Shown in pieces: positions 1-12,740 of a DNA stretch of 64,000 nt. How positions within the stretch are numbered: position 1 is the first letter of the stretch; each line of letters starts with the position of its first letter. Under the pieces are notes generated by a model. It worked only from the letters and a program-made list of their open reading frames with translations. It searched no databases and was not told where the DNA came from. The position numbers were made by a program, and so were the translations under genes. The stretch is from NCBI GenBank assembly GCA_038025085.1, contig CM076152.1:39154501-39218500 (forward strand). The letters run 5' to 3'. Source of the DNA: Tetragonia tetragonoides. Taxonomy: Eukaryota > Streptophyta > Magnoliopsida > Caryophyllales > Aizoaceae.

Positions 1-1050
1 GACCCCTTTATTACGAAATAGTGATCCCATTTTTTTGTGCGTCACACAACTTGCTGTCATTTTCATTGGTATAATATAATATTATCATAACTTTGCAAAT
101 TTATTCAATGTAAAAAAAAAATAACAAAATTAGATTTAAGAAGGGAAGTGGGTATGGAGAAGCGGGTGGGTATCTAACGATCCAATTCGAATTACAAAAT
201 CAAAAATCAAATTCCCAAAATTTATGAAAAAACATGGATTTATAAAATATGAACCAAGCACAATTCTGGATACTGAATATCCAAGTCCAGCCCGGTCATG
301 CTTGCCCATTGCCACCTTAGAACGGTAAATGAGACATAAAATGGCAACCAAAAATCTCAAATTTCCATTCCCACTTCCCAATCACCAACATTTTGAGCAC
401 ACTGACTAACCTTGATGACGATGATATCGTTATGGAACCACAGTTTGCAGGAAAGTAAGGCGGGAATCCGAAACCCATCAAAATTAGCAGCAAAGAGTAG
501 TTCCATCAGTGCACCAATCATCATCAACTGGTATAATTCTCATTATGTAGCGAAGTGGGAGGTTGATTGCATAGTAAACTTGTTGCTTATCGAATAATCT
601 CAAGGTCTCTCGATCTCTGTAAGTACATGCAATTTCAGAACTTGGGTTTTGTCAAATAATGTCAAAAGAACCTACTTTTCTGCAAGTTTTTAGTTTTAAT
701 TTGAATGTAGCCTTGTTGATTTCAAAATGTGCAATGCCCTTTTCATACACTGTTAGAATAAGCTGGTTTTACATCATGTTTAGGGTTCTATCCTCTTGGG
801 CCTTAAGCTAATTGGGTGGAGGTTAGGTCAATAATCTTGTACTCTATCTAGATTAATAATTGAAATTGAATGTTATGTCAGCATTGTAATGAAAACTTTT
901 GGTGTGCCCAGTTCAATTTTTGGCCTAATGATTTGAAGTTTTGGTTTATGTTTCTAATTTGTGCTTGATTATTCCTTGTTTACTGGATAGCTGTAGTAGT
1001 AAGAGGAGGGTTATCTAGTAATGTATTGTAATGTAGAGGGCTTGGGTAAT

Positions 1051-1116
1051 TAGCATAGTGGTGTACCTCCCACTGGCACTCGTCCTCACGCCACAAGAAA
1101 ACTAGGTTCGAGACCC
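1051..1116 (+). repeat. tRNA-derived SINE-like fragment, RNA polymerase III promoter boxes
   Basis: TAGCATAGTGG at 1051-1061 fits the pol III A-box consensus. GGTTCGAGACC at 1105-1115 fits the B-box. The spacing of about 43 bases is usual for plant tRNA-derived SINE heads. It does not fold as a tRNA. The body probably runs on to about 1200, but I see no clear tail or target duplication, so the ends are open. Confidence 0.5.
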
Positions 1117-1321
1117 ATTTCTCCCAATAGGAGTGACGTTCTTTCTATTCGGAACAAAACTGTACTGTAGAGTTTCGGGGAAATGGGGGATTTTTGTGGA
1201 AGGGCCAAAAATTAGAAGTTGTTAGAACAGAATAATAACAGTCACTATGTACTCAGCAATACAATTGTTATCACTCCAACAATCGCGAAGGAAATACATA
1301 TAACATTATCAAAAAAAAGTA

Positions 1322-1440
1322 GATGCGGATATAGCTAATAGCTTAGTTGGTAAAGGTCTCTAAGGGTTCGTACAAGAAATCTACTATTAAAACTTCTATG
1401 GATTGACCTTTATGACTTCGTTACAACAAGAAAAGAAGTA
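1322..1440 (+). repeat. second tRNA-derived SINE-like fragment
   Basis: TAGCTTAGTTGG at 1339-1350 is a perfect A-box. GGTTCGTACAA at about 1365-1375 is a weaker B-box. The head resembles a degenerate tRNA. It lies 200 bases from the first SINE-like head and just upstream of a strong palindrome. The 3' end was not found. Confidence 0.45.
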
Positions 1441-1518
1441 AATACTACGATACCAAGTGACACAATACTTTTTTCGATTGAAACCTCTACCACACTCTGC
1501 GTACTTCTATACCTACGA

Positions 1519-1551
1519 GCAGCGAGTGTTGTAGCCTACAACACTCGCTGC
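1519..1551. repeat. 33-bp near-perfect palindrome (16-bp arms, 1-base centre)
   Basis: The arm GCAGCGAGTGTTGTAG at 1519-1534 is followed by one base and then its exact reverse complement at 1536-1551. Weaker pairing continues outward for about eight more bases. There is no downstream T-run or adjacent gene end to make it a terminator. It may be the fused tip of a fold-back element. Confidence 0.8.
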
Positions 1552-1559
1552 ACGCTACA

Positions 1560-2732
1560 AATGCTCAACAAGTTGGGAACTTGGAACAATCTCCAGCTCA
1601 AACCATGCGTGAAACCAACACCTAATTGTCTTTGTGAATGCACTGTAGCACAAAACAGGTTTCACATTTGGTAGGTGCAGGTTATCATATTTCTTCGTCG
1701 ACTTGGAATAGGGCTGCTGAAATTTCAGATACCGAAGTTTTATATCATCGTGGGAATAAAGCAAGTAAAATGTGCAGCAAACAAGTAGTGGAGAAGAGAG
1801 AGAAATTTGATGAGTATTCGGTGTATTCCTCATCATTCAAAATGTTGGAGATCACTTATAGCATGCTTCTCATGTTTTTGTTGATTAATTATGATTTCCC
1901 AGAGGTCTAGTAAAACCAGAAATCATTCAAACTACAATATGCATAATCTGCACAATAATGTGACAAGCATTTGATATAGTCCAGTAGTACAAATTAATAA
2001 CATCATTGCAACTACAATATGATCATTTTCCTCCATATTTTGACAGACATTTTCAATTCACAGTAACATGCAACGCTGAGATTGTAACTTTGGATATATG
2101 ATGTGTTTTGGCTCAGAATATATTCTTTTCTTCTAGTTAAATGAGAATGAAACATTTTCTTGAGCTGAAAGGTGAACGACTTTCAGGAAATAAATGGAGC
2201 ATCCTTTGACACCCCAACTTTCTTTCGTCACCAATGTAATCCAGTAGCTCTATTTACTTGGGCTTCACAACCTTTCTTCTCCTTACAATATTCACATTTT
2301 TTATCAACCAAAGTCTAATAAGAACAGACGTTTGAAATACTAGAAAATGCAAAATTCCGCCATCTTAGCCGTTGGTGGGGATTGTGTGAGGGAAGCAAAA
2401 AGAGAGCCCCTTTGTTAAAGACTTAATCAAATCTAATAACAGATTACCTAACTTCCATCCTCTTCTCATTTAAATGTTTGAATCCCTTCATGCTCTCTTT
2501 GTCACATCTTAACCATTTCTAAACTACTTTAGCCATTAGTTTGTTTACATGCCTCTATTCTTTTCTTTTCTTTTCTTGTTTTTGTATTTTTTTTTTTTCG
2601 TTCAGGAAGTGATTAGCTAAGGTTTTAAACCCACTCATTTTCTCCCACCAACTTTTTTCCCCCTTTCCCCACCTTCCTTTGTTTGTTTACCTTTTCTACT
2701 TCTAACTCTCTTCAACTTTTCCCTCATCGCCG
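1560..2732 (+). promoter_or_regulatory. Upstream region and 5' UTR of the fatty acyl reductase gene
   Basis: No convincing coding sequence lies here. The last 250 bases are pyrimidine-rich, with a CTTTT repeat run near 2560-2580, as in many plant 5' leaders. A transcription start was not located. Short open frames between 1555 and 1910 overlap on opposite strands and show no family resemblance. Confidence 0.35.
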
Positions 2733-5700
2733 ATGGGGGCTTTGCTCCAAAATTTCTTCTCCATTGCTCCTAAAGGGCTAGAATCATCCTGTAAGCATCA
2801 AAGATGCTCGTCAAGGTACAAGAAACTGGGTTATGTGCATTGTCACAGTGGAAGCAATGTGACAAAGACAGACAAATTTGCTTCTGTTTTGCCCGAGAGA
2901 TCGATGGTGATGAATACAGGTCATGGTGCAGCTATAATGGATTCAAGTAGCAGCTTGGTTCTGAGCCGAAATGGGAAGAAATCCGCTGAGCTCGTGGTCA
3001 AGGATCTGGTGCCTTATAATGGGTCACCCAGTGCGTCTTTAGTTCAAGTTCCAGAGGGAATTGGGATTGTCAAGTTCCTTAGAGGGAAGAGTTTCTTTGT
3101 AACTGGCGCAACTGGGTTTTTGGCTAAAGGTGCCTGACTGTTATTTTCTTGTAATCCTTTTAATAATTTCAAGTTGGATGATGACCACATAGAGACATTA
3201 CTATGTTATTCACGTCTTCCGTTGGTCAAAATGTGCATGCAGTTCTAATAGAAAAGCTCTTAAGGACAGTGCCTGATGTGGGGAAGATTTATGTCCTGAT
3301 CAAGGCCAAGGACAGGGAAGCTGCGTTGAAGAGACTGAAAAATGAGGTATTTATTATTTCTTTAAGTATTAACTTTCAAAGTTGACTTATTTGGAGTGTG
3401 GATTATGCTTATTTAGGATTTGGATTTTGTTATTTAGATCATAAATACAGAGATTTTCAAGTGCCTCCAACAAATCCATGGAAAATCATATGAAGCCTTC
3501 ATGCTAAGTAAGCTAATTCCAGTGGCTGGAAATGCTTGTGATTCTAACCTTGGGCTAGATGAAAATTCAACCAGTATGATTGCTGAAGATGTGGATATTA
3601 TTGTGAACTCTGCTGCCAATACAAACTTTCACGAAAGGTCACGTCTCTTTCTCTGAATTTTTATCTTGTTCTCTATTTTAGGCTCCTAGCATATTCGGCT
3701 ATGTTTGTATCCGTCATCATCCTTCTTTAATAACTTGGATAAATCATAATCATATAACACTAGGATTCTCATGTTACACCAGGTATGACATTGCTCTTGA
3801 CATTAACACAGAGGGGCCTGGTCGGGTTATGGCCTTTGCAAAAACGTGCAAGAATATTAAACTCTTTCTGCAAGTATCCACTGGTAAGATGGTGATCTCA
3901 ACTTGCCTATGTTTATCCCATGATTGGAACACATGTTTAATGAAAAACAAGCTATATTTGAATCATAATTCTAAAATGCAGCTTATGTGAATGGACAAAG
4001 GCAAGGCAGAATCATGGAGAGACCCTTCAGGAAAGGAGACAGCATTGCCAGGGAAAATCTTGTAAATGGAAATCTGCCAAGTCAGATTCCTCTGTTGGAT
4101 GTTGCAAATGAGCTTAATCTAGCTAAGAAATTAGCTGAAGCTTATCAAGAGAATAAAGAGGCCCAAAAGATGAAGGAGTTTGGATTAGAGAGGTAATTAT
4201 TTCCCTTAATAAGTCAAACCAGTTAATTCAACTAGGTCCAAAATATAGCAAATACTGCCATTTAGATGAACATACGTGTATATTTGATTGAATTTAGGGC
4301 ACGAGAGTATGGATGGCAAGATACTTATGTATTCACAAAGGCCATGGGAGAGATGCTGCTTGGTAGTATGAGAGGAGATTTCCCAGTAGTCATCCTTCGC
4401 CCTAGCGTAATAGAAAGCACTTGCAGAGATCCATTCCCTGGATGGATTGAAGGAATTAGGTAATAACTTGCTATTAAGTCTGCTTGATGAATTCATATAA
4501 TTTTCTCCATCTTCTTATTCATTCGAATATCTATATTTTTTTTTTCCAGGATGATGGATCCAGTAGTTACTCTCTATGGAAAAGGACAGCTGTCTGGTTT
4601 TCCAGTGGATCCAAATCGGGTGATTGACGTTGTAAGAAGCTCTACCTATCAGACACTGGTTTTTGTTTAAGTCATGCAATATGCATCAAAGCAAAATCAA
4701 TATAAAAAGTAGTCACTTGCTCTTACATAAGTAGAAATTAGGACAGTTTGTACAAGAAAAACACCTCCCATCTTAATGTAGCCCAGCACAAGCCTGATAT
4801 ATGTGAATAGTGAAAAGTCTAACATTTACAGTTTGAAAGAGTGTATACAAAGAAGTTGAGTATCTCGAAAACCCTTCTGCAATTAAGGTTACCCCTACCA
4901 ACCCTTTAGTGGATCTCTACAACATTGACCATAAGTAATCCTTCAGCCTAGTGAGTCCATCCAAAACAGTTACTGACCTTTCAAAGACCCTTCTATATTG
5001 AGGGTTTTCCCTAGTCAATAGTGTTGACAGAACCATTAACTCCTTTAGGCCAATTTCTATGCATAGCCCTTGACATTACAAATAAATTTCAAAGTCAAAT
5101 AGTTAACTCTTTAATTTGTTTCACAGGTTCCAGCTGATATGGTGGTCAATGCAACTTTGGCAGCTATAGCTAAGCATGGAATGGCTGGGAACCCAGAGAT
5201 AAGCATATACCAAGTAGCCTCATCAGCTGTTAATCCATTGGTGTATAGAGAACTAGGTGATTTAATTCACCAACACTTCACAAAATGGCCATGCCAAGAT
5301 GCAGAGGGAAGACCTATTCGAGTCGAGCCCTTCAGGTTCTATGGATCAATGGATGAATTTTCATCTCATTTATGGAGAGAGATGCCCTCGTCTAGTGGAA
5401 AATATTCGAGGAAAATCGAACATATTTGCAGGAAAGCTGAACACCTTGCCAGTGTATATGAACCATACAGTTTCTATGGTGGAAGGTGAGTTGCCCGAAA
5501 TTGAGACCTAATTTTTCACTACTGCTATGTTTCTCTTTCACTTAAAAACTACTTTACCAAACCAAATTCTTGTTTGACCGTGAACTTTCTGGTCTGCATT
5601 TTAACCAATATATTTTTTCTGACTATGTATTAGTTGGAACTTCTTACCTTCAATGTACATGATGATAACAGTTGCTTTCGTTCTTCATTTATCAGTCATT

Positions 5701-6094
5701 CACTTCTTATGATTAAAAGTAGTCCACTTTTTGTTACAGTGTATGTTTTTTATAAGGAGAGTTTTCGAAATACTAATATGGATAGAATGAAACCTTCTTC
5801 CAAGAACCATGTGGACTTCGATATATTGGAACCTTTTTCCTGCGATGTTCTGGAATTCTATCAAGAAAGTTACACTGAAAAATTGTGTTTAATTACTGAC
5901 TCCACAAAATTGCTCAAAATATATGCAGGTTTGATAATGGCAGCACAAGTTCATTGATGGACAGCATGTCAGAAGAGGAGAGATCGACATTCTATTTTGA
6001 TGTTGGGAGCATAGATTGGAAAGATTACATATGCAATGTTCATATTCCGGGACTAAGAAAGCATGTCATGAAGGAAAGAAGGCAGAGCAGCTAA
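2733..6094 (+). CDS. FAR2: Fatty acyl-CoA/ACP reductase, plastid MS2/FAR2 type (9 exons)
   Basis: Enzymes of this family reduce fatty acyl-ACP/CoA to fatty alcohol with NADPH; the MS2 branch acts in tapetal plastids for sporopollenin. Exons read as 2733-3129, 3243-3346, 3438-3637, 3783-3883, 3982-4192, 4298-4459, 4550-4631, 5127-5485 and 5929-6094. Every junction has GT..AG and a consistent phase, giving 593 residues (Arabidopsis MS2 is a little over 600). About 110 residues precede the catalytic core, rich in Ser and basic residues near the start, as expected for a transit peptide. The Rossmann signature [10 protein letters not shown] is at 123-132, and the active-site Y..xK pattern YVFTK is at 348-352. 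The C-terminal half matches the sterile/FAR_C domain and ends shortly after [18 protein letters not shown]. No lesion was seen. Assignment to MS2 rather than a microsomal FAR rests on the N-terminal extension. Confidence 0.93.
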
Positions 6095-7270
6095 CTAGTA
6101 TCTTTATTTTATCAACCCTCTAATTGTCCCATCAAAGGGTTTGTCAATCAAATCCTTAATCATCCCCTGTTAATCTTCAAAAATAAAAGCTAAGCTTCGG
6201 TTTTTATGTTTATTTTTCATGCCATTTGTAAGTTTTACTCCCTCGATTGAGGAAACAAGGCAGATGAAAAGAAAGATGCTGCCTTGAATATACATAATGT
6301 ATGTACTATTTCACTTAGCTTGAAATGTTAAGCTCTTTCGGAAAGTGGTTTACTAATTTCTAGCATTTTATTCTGGGACAACATTATTATGTGCTCCAAC
6401 GTTGCCAAGTGATTGTATGTATTTTGAAACTCTGGATTGGTATACCCCCTAAATTTTGTACGTTGAAGTTTATACAAAGGGCAGAAAGGTAGTATGTATG
6501 GAATAACACTTGACTAGTAAACTATGAAGTGCATTAAACTTCAAAGAAATCACATTTCATAAGTTGTTAGACAATGTGATATTTGAATAACACTTGTTTT
6601 CGCTTGTTTTATCCATGAACAAGCGCACTTGTTCTCATGACTCATGAGTGTATTTGGTTCAGTACAATCCTAAAGGAGGCGTTTGGTATGTGGAAGTTTT
6701 AAAGGGAAAAATTTAAAATCTCTCAAACTTTACACCTTAATACACACTAATATTTTACTTTAGTATCTCATACCACGCTTTATACAATTATTTCACTTTA
6801 AATACAACAATTTTCTTATGAATCAGCCTTATACATAAATGAGAATATGAGTTCATCTCATATGGGTTTTTGTACCTATAATAAAAACAAAAAAAAAAAC
6901 TTTTAATTTTTATAATTATTGTGAGGCTTTTTTCTTCTACTTTTCTTCTCTTTGGATCCAAATAAGAAATATATCCATTCTCCCAAATTGTTATTCTATA
7001 TGGAACTTAGATTTTTATTTTTAATTTGAATAATTAGCCACAAACAATATTCAATTTTTGCCCCTTCTATCAAAAAAAAAAAAAAAAAATTCAATTTTTG
7101 CCCCTACTAATCCTATCCAACATTTTTAGTTGTAGACCGGATAACGGAACTTTTTTTTAAAAAAAAAGAGAAGATTAGTAATAAACAAAAACAATTATCT
7201 CCCTGAAAATATAAATTACCAAGTAGTAAGTGGTAACGCCCCAGATTCTTCATCTGAGAAGAACAGCAAG
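6095..7270. other. 3' UTR of FAR2 and AT-rich spacer
   Basis: No gene seen. AATAAA-like sequence near 6180 may mark the FAR2 3' end. A short direct repeat containing ATTCAATTTTTGCCCC occurs twice around 7045-7105, separated by a long A-run. The last 70 bases are the leader of the next gene. Confidence 0.4.
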
Positions 7271-10200
7271 ATGATACCCAAATCATTAACGATGATAATC
7301 ATAAATTCCCTCAAAAGAACAATAATCTCCAGCCTAAGAATCCGAAAACCAGTTGTTAAATCAGAAGAAAAATGTTTCAGTTCCGCCATTTTCAACTCTG
7401 CACCAAAGGAGAAGGTGGATTGTGTGGTAATTGGTGCTGGGGTTGTGGGTATCGCCATTGCTAGAGAGCTTGCTTTGAAGTGCAGAGAAGTTTTGGTAAT
7501 TGAATCTGCTTCAACTTTTGGCACTGGCACAAGTTCTCGCAATAGTGAGGTTATTCATGGTGGCATTTATTATCCTCCAAACTCCCTTAAGGTCTCTCTT
7601 TTTCTCTAGCTGTATCTCTCTCTTTGGATTAAGGGTTTTGCCCTTTTGGGGTTGTTTGTTTGCAGTGTTTGGGTTATTTATTTATAGAATTTATCAATAG
7701 TAGTATTTGAATGTGTTAGTTATGATTCGGTAATTTGAAGGTTTATACAATGAGACCTGTCACTGTGAAATATGATTTCTGGGTGTCCCTTTGAGAATTT
7801 GGTGATAAAGATGCAATTTTTGGAAGTGGGGTTTGATGATTTACTACTGTTGAGTGGAATTAGATGGAGGAGAGGTGAATAGTTGTGACTCTGGTGAGTG
7901 AGTATTTTCAGTTGTAGCCTGTAGGGTATCATGAGCTGTATCAAAGCAAATGAATTGAACTTGTAATTCCGTAACGGTGGTCTTTTGGCTCTGTAATTTT
8001 GCTGCTAATGAACTATTTTTTGTAGGAAGTTGGGTTTGTTGATTTACTGTAGCAGAGTAGAATCAGATAGGTAAAGATGAATAGGTGTCTTTGTCAAAAA
8101 AAAAAAAATGAATAGGTGTGAGTAAGTAGTCCCTATGTTGCACGGAAACGGACATGGATATCCTGGAAACGCGGGAAATGTGAATGTCATGCCAATTTCT
8201 TCTAACATCCAGTGAAACAGGATGTGTCTGTTCCTGAAACGGATACATGACCAATTGACCATCCCTAGAGTGTCCGTGCATCAAAAGGTGTGTCTTATCC
8301 ATGCCCTTTTTGGAGAAAGGATGAGCTTGTCCAGATTCAGGCCTATCGAAATTTCGATATGCTTGATTGCCACCAAGACAATCTTGCTAATCAGTAATGT
8401 AATATCATTCAACATGATGGAGTTTCAGTTTGTGCTTGTGTGTTTCACATTATGTTTGAGCTTACATATGTATGGTTCAGGATTACTTAATCAAATTCTT
8501 GCAAAATGGAACTTGGGAAATAAATATCCGTTGCCGGGTGTGCGTCTGAAAATATTCCAACATATGTGAATAATTTTGCAGACAAAATTTTGTGTCAAAG
8601 GAAGAGAAATTATGTACAAATACTGTTCTGAGCGTGAGGTGCCTCACAAGCAGATTGGTAAGCTTATTGTTGCCACTTGAGAATTGGGGATCCCGAAATT
8701 GAATGAACTCTTGATCCGTGGGACAGAAAATGGCGTTGATGGCCTGAGGTTGGTGGAAGCCTCTGAAGCCATGAGGATGGAACCAAAACTGCAATGTGTG
8801 AAAGCCCTACTTTCACCTGTTTCAGGGATTGTCGATACTCATTCTCTTATGATCTCGTTATTGGTATGTTTTTCCATCTTTCTTCTTGCTTAGAAAAGTG
8901 GGCATACCAATTTTCTTCCATGTAATACCTTTGGAGTAATGATTGAATATTGACAGGGATGTCACCACAATTTGAGTTCAGGGAGAAGCTGAAAACAATG
9001 GAGCAATAATTTCCTACAACACCACTGTCCTTGGGGGTTACATAAAAGGAAACCACATTGAACTTCTTGTGACAGGAAGCCAGAATCTAGATAATGGGAA
9101 TGATGGGGATGCGTTGGATGCTGAGCTTACACTTCCTCCTAAAGTTGTAATCAATTCTGCGGGCTTGGCTGCAGTGGCCCTTGCAAGGAGATTGGTTGGC
9201 CTCGACAATTTAACCACTCCTGCGGCCTACTATGCTCGTGGTCATTATTTTTCTCTATCGAAGACAAAGGCACCCCCTTTCAAGCATTTGATATATCCAA
9301 TACCTGAAGATGGTGGGCTTGGGGTGCATGTAACACTAGACTTACATGGTCAGGTCAAATTTGGGCCTGATGTAGAATGGATTGGTGGTGAGGATGATAT
9401 TGCAAGTTTCTTGAATAGGTATGTTTATTTGTCCTTTCTGTGGCATACGAAAAAATTGCTGCTCGTATTTTACCTGTTTTTCTTATTCCATATGTGCTCT
9501 GCCTTAACTCGAATTAGGAAGGAAGAAACAGCCCTTTCTAGTGTCTGCCTAGAGTTTTATGTCTTTATGTGCCCACCTGTTGCTGGGTCGACACTGGATG
9601 CCGTTGTGAACTTGTGATGTAATTTGGTTCTGTATACTGCTTGTCCATTCCACCCCAAACTTCTGAAGCAGGTCAAATTCTTATGTATATTGGTAGTGAC
9701 TAGTAACTAAACTTCTATTGGACTTGTCATTTAGATTACCTAAGTCCATAGCATGTTCGATAGGCTCCCCCCCCCCCCCGCCCCCTAATATGACGGATAG
9801 TTTCCTTTCGAAAATGTATACGACATCAGGCAGAATCAGCAATCAGTCAAGCACTGTGCTGCTGAACTAAGGAGAGATTCTAAACATACTCCTAGTAAAC
9901 AAGCATACTATCCCCCGATGTTGAACGCTTTTGGAGCAATATGTAGAAGCCAATTGCCATAGTGATCAGATGATCATATGTTTCATATATATTTTTCAGG
10001 TCAACTTATCATGTAAATTGGCTTTATCCCTTTTGATTTTTAGAATCCATAGTGTGTTCATTAGGCTTCCTTTTTCCTTATTAAGGATAGTTTTTTGAAA
10101 TACCACATCAAGCAGCTGCATTTCTGATTTCAACCTAAAAGGTATGCAATGTGCTGCTGTAAATGCAGAGAAATTCCAAACACATACTAAAACCAGACCA

Positions 10201-10721
10201 ATTGAGGGTCATATTCAGACATGGAACACTTTGACTTTTGAGGAGCAACATTTAGACAGCCAATTGTCTGTTTGGGACTGAAGGTGCTGAGAATGACAGA
10301 TGCAACAACCTTAATGAAATCTTCTTTTCTTCCAGGTTTGATTATTCTGTATCTCCTGAACGCGCAGAAAGATTTTATCCAGAGATAAGGAAGTACTATC
10401 CTGATTTGAAGGATGGTTCTCTGGAGCCAGGTTATGCTGGGATACGGCCAAAACTTTCTGGTCCCGGGAAGGCCCCTTCTGATTTTGTAATACAGGTTAG
10501 CTTACACTTAACTCCTGTCGGATTCAGATCAAAGTATAACCTCCAATGCCTGTATACTCTCTATGTTTTCTGAAACTCCTAATACTATTTGCATAAATAA
10601 GAGGGAAGATGTTCATGGAATTCCTGGCCTGGTGAACCTTTTTGGTATTGAATCACCTGGTTTGACTGCTAGCATGGCTGTGGCAGAACACGCGACTTTG
10701 AGAGCTCTTCATGTGATGTAA
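7271..10721 (+). pseudogene. L2HGDH: L-2-hydroxyglutarate dehydrogenase with one in-frame stop (5 exons)
   Basis: FAD-dependent mitochondrial enzyme that oxidises L-2-hydroxyglutarate to 2-oxoglutarate. Exons: 7271-7591, 8582-8863, 8982-9418, 10336-10495 and 10602-10721, all GT..AG and phase-consistent, 440 codons including the stop (Arabidopsis is about 480 residues). A basic, Ser-rich N terminus suits a mitochondrial presequence. The FAD-binding signature [12 protein letters not shown] is in exon 1. Later blocks such as HYFSLSKTKAPPFKHLIYP and [19 protein letters not shown] match the family. In exon 2 the codon at 8678-8680 is TGA, where relatives read on through a short variable loop (IVAT..IPKL). 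The rest of the frame is intact, so this is a single-lesion pseudogene, a polymorphic null, or a base error. A C-to-T change in CGA would explain it. The start could also be Met 7 or 8 residues in. Family call is firm; functional status is open. Confidence 0.88.
8133..8287. mobile_element. Small MITE in intron 1 of L2HGDH
   Basis: CTATGTTGCACGGA at the left and TCCGTGCATCAAAAG at the right form imperfect inverted ends about 155 bases apart. The inside contains several GGA.ACGGA-like steps. It resembles the widespread plant MITEs with CTATGTTGCACGG ends (hAT type). A clear 8-bp target duplication was not found. Confidence 0.45.
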
Positions 10722-11303
10722 AAATAACGTTCCATATAGATTCAGGTTCGTCTTTGACATTATCAAGTTTACCTAGTGCTAACCAAAGATGATCATCCGT
10801 TCATCCCTCTGACCATTTTACCCTTTTGTACACCAGATATAGAAGATGTGAACAGGTTCTGGCAAAGTCGAGTCTGTTGGCTTGATTGTGCTGCACAAGT
10901 TCATCCAAGTTCATGAGGGGCATTATCAGTTCATAGCCCATAACATTTTGTAGATTACATACTTATACACAGGAATGTGCTATCTATCGATACACTCCAT
11001 TTTCCTGTCTTGTATCGTTGTACGAATACAGAAGGAATGTCCTTATGTGCTTATAGAAGGAACTTTAGATAATGAATTTGCATTATATATTACTCTTCCT
11101 GCTGTGTTTGGTGCAGGAGACTGCACAGTTTGCTATAGAATATTGGTTGACTATGTGTGTAATACAGCTTTGATCTCTGTTAGTAGTACGGATGAACCAA
11201 CTATGTGTGGCCCATTGGGTCCATGACCTGTCTGAAATGGGCTATTGAGAAGCCTGCATCTAACCATCGACTCATTGGTGCAGATACTGAATGTTATGGA
11301 GAA
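10722..11303. other. 3' flank of L2HGDH
   Basis: Contains the probable 3' UTR of the dehydrogenase and unannotated sequence up to the Helitron junction at 11303/11304. No supported coding region. Confidence 0.4.
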
Positions 11304-12735
11304 CTAGGACTTTACCCGTGCTACGCACGGGCGACCCATTTATCACTATTTTTTTATGTTCATTCAAAATTATACATAAGTACATAAAGAATAATGAAAA
11401 ATAAAAATTGGTCGAAATGTTACACACACCATTCACCATTCTCCGACTAAAGAATAAAATAATATCTATCACTTGTCAGTTAACTTGCAATTGTACATCA
11501 TATAGTATAACTTGATATATTGTAACTTCAAATGTGACTCATCTAATTATATTTTAAGCATCTCCTTACAAAATTTTTGTCTAACCAGTGTTTAAACCTT
11601 CATTTAAAACATAATTAAATATTTAATGCTTGTCATATTAACGATGAATATGCTCACAAATAATAGCCAATTTTCATATAGTCTACGCTTATACAAACTG
11701 ATATAATTATCGTTATTAAACAACCATCAGACTGTCCCTTAATGTGTATTTCAGTATTTGGAATCTAAAAGTTAAAAGATTTACCTTATTTCAATTTGAA
11801 AAAAAAATATAGACAACTCACTATCTAAATTGTACGTTACCTGCGCTTATACCCTCAACTATATAATCCTTATTATATTATGTGGATCTATTCCCCCAAA
11901 TATTCATCATCTGATCTATACTCAATAAAAGTTTTTATTGTTTTTAAAACTGGACACTAAGGAAATAAATAGGCTATATCAATTACTATAGGATGTTGAC
12001 AACTATTTATTGACCAAAATAAAAATAAAAAGAGAAAAATAATTAATTTTCAATAAAATTGTGACACTTGTGACGTTACTTGTGATATTACCCATAAAAC
12101 TATATACCTACTTACACTTATTCCACAAATATCAGTCACATGTTAATTGTTACATAATCTACGGTTATCTCCGTAAATATTAGTCAAATATCACCTATCA
12201 TGTAATACCTACAATTATATTACAACTTGAAAATGATGACTATATATGTAACCATGGTCACACATGCATTTATCCCGATAAAATTAGGCAAATGAATATT
12301 AGTGACATGTTTGTTGTCACATGACCTACGCTTATCGCCACAAATATTAGTCAATACCTACCCTGTAATACCCATAATATATAACTTATTAAAAGTAATG
12401 ACTTTATACGTAACCCTTATCATATTACACTCACTTATCCCATAAAATATATTGTCACGTCAAAATACTCTTTTTTTTCCCAATTATAAAATTCAATAAA
12501 AGTGGTGACATTAAGTGCTTTTATGCTCATAAATATAAAAATTAATAAAAAGTGATTTTAAAAATAGTCAAATATTAAATAGGAACTTTTATTATTGCAT
12601 TTATTACATAAACTTAATGATCACCATTAAAACTATAATGACAAAAAAAAAAAATAAAAAGAAAAAATATAAGCCAATAAGAATGTGGCACATGTCACAT
12701 AACCGGCGCTTTTACCCATATATATATATATTAGA
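11304..12735 (-). mobile_element. Non-autonomous Helitron, about 1.43 kb
   Basis: Read on the minus strand, the element starts 5'-TCTAATATATAT (12735 downward) after a host A. It ends with a 7-bp-stem hairpin (CCCGTGC..GCACGGG, 11315-11331), seven bases, then CTAG, followed by a host T. TC...hairpin...CTRR between A and T is the Helitron signature. The 5' boundary could instead be 12740, because the terminal word is repeated. The inside is very AT-rich, encodes no Rep/helicase, and contains diverged repeats with a theme of CACATGT..ACCTACGCTTAT..CC.CAAATATTAGTCA around 12100-12370. It sits just downstream of the L2HGDH gene. Confidence 0.7.
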
Positions 12736-12740
12736 TTAGA

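Noticed and set aside
136..597. Short open frames at the left edge
   Set aside because: Overlapping on both strands, no start context or domain; no support as genes.
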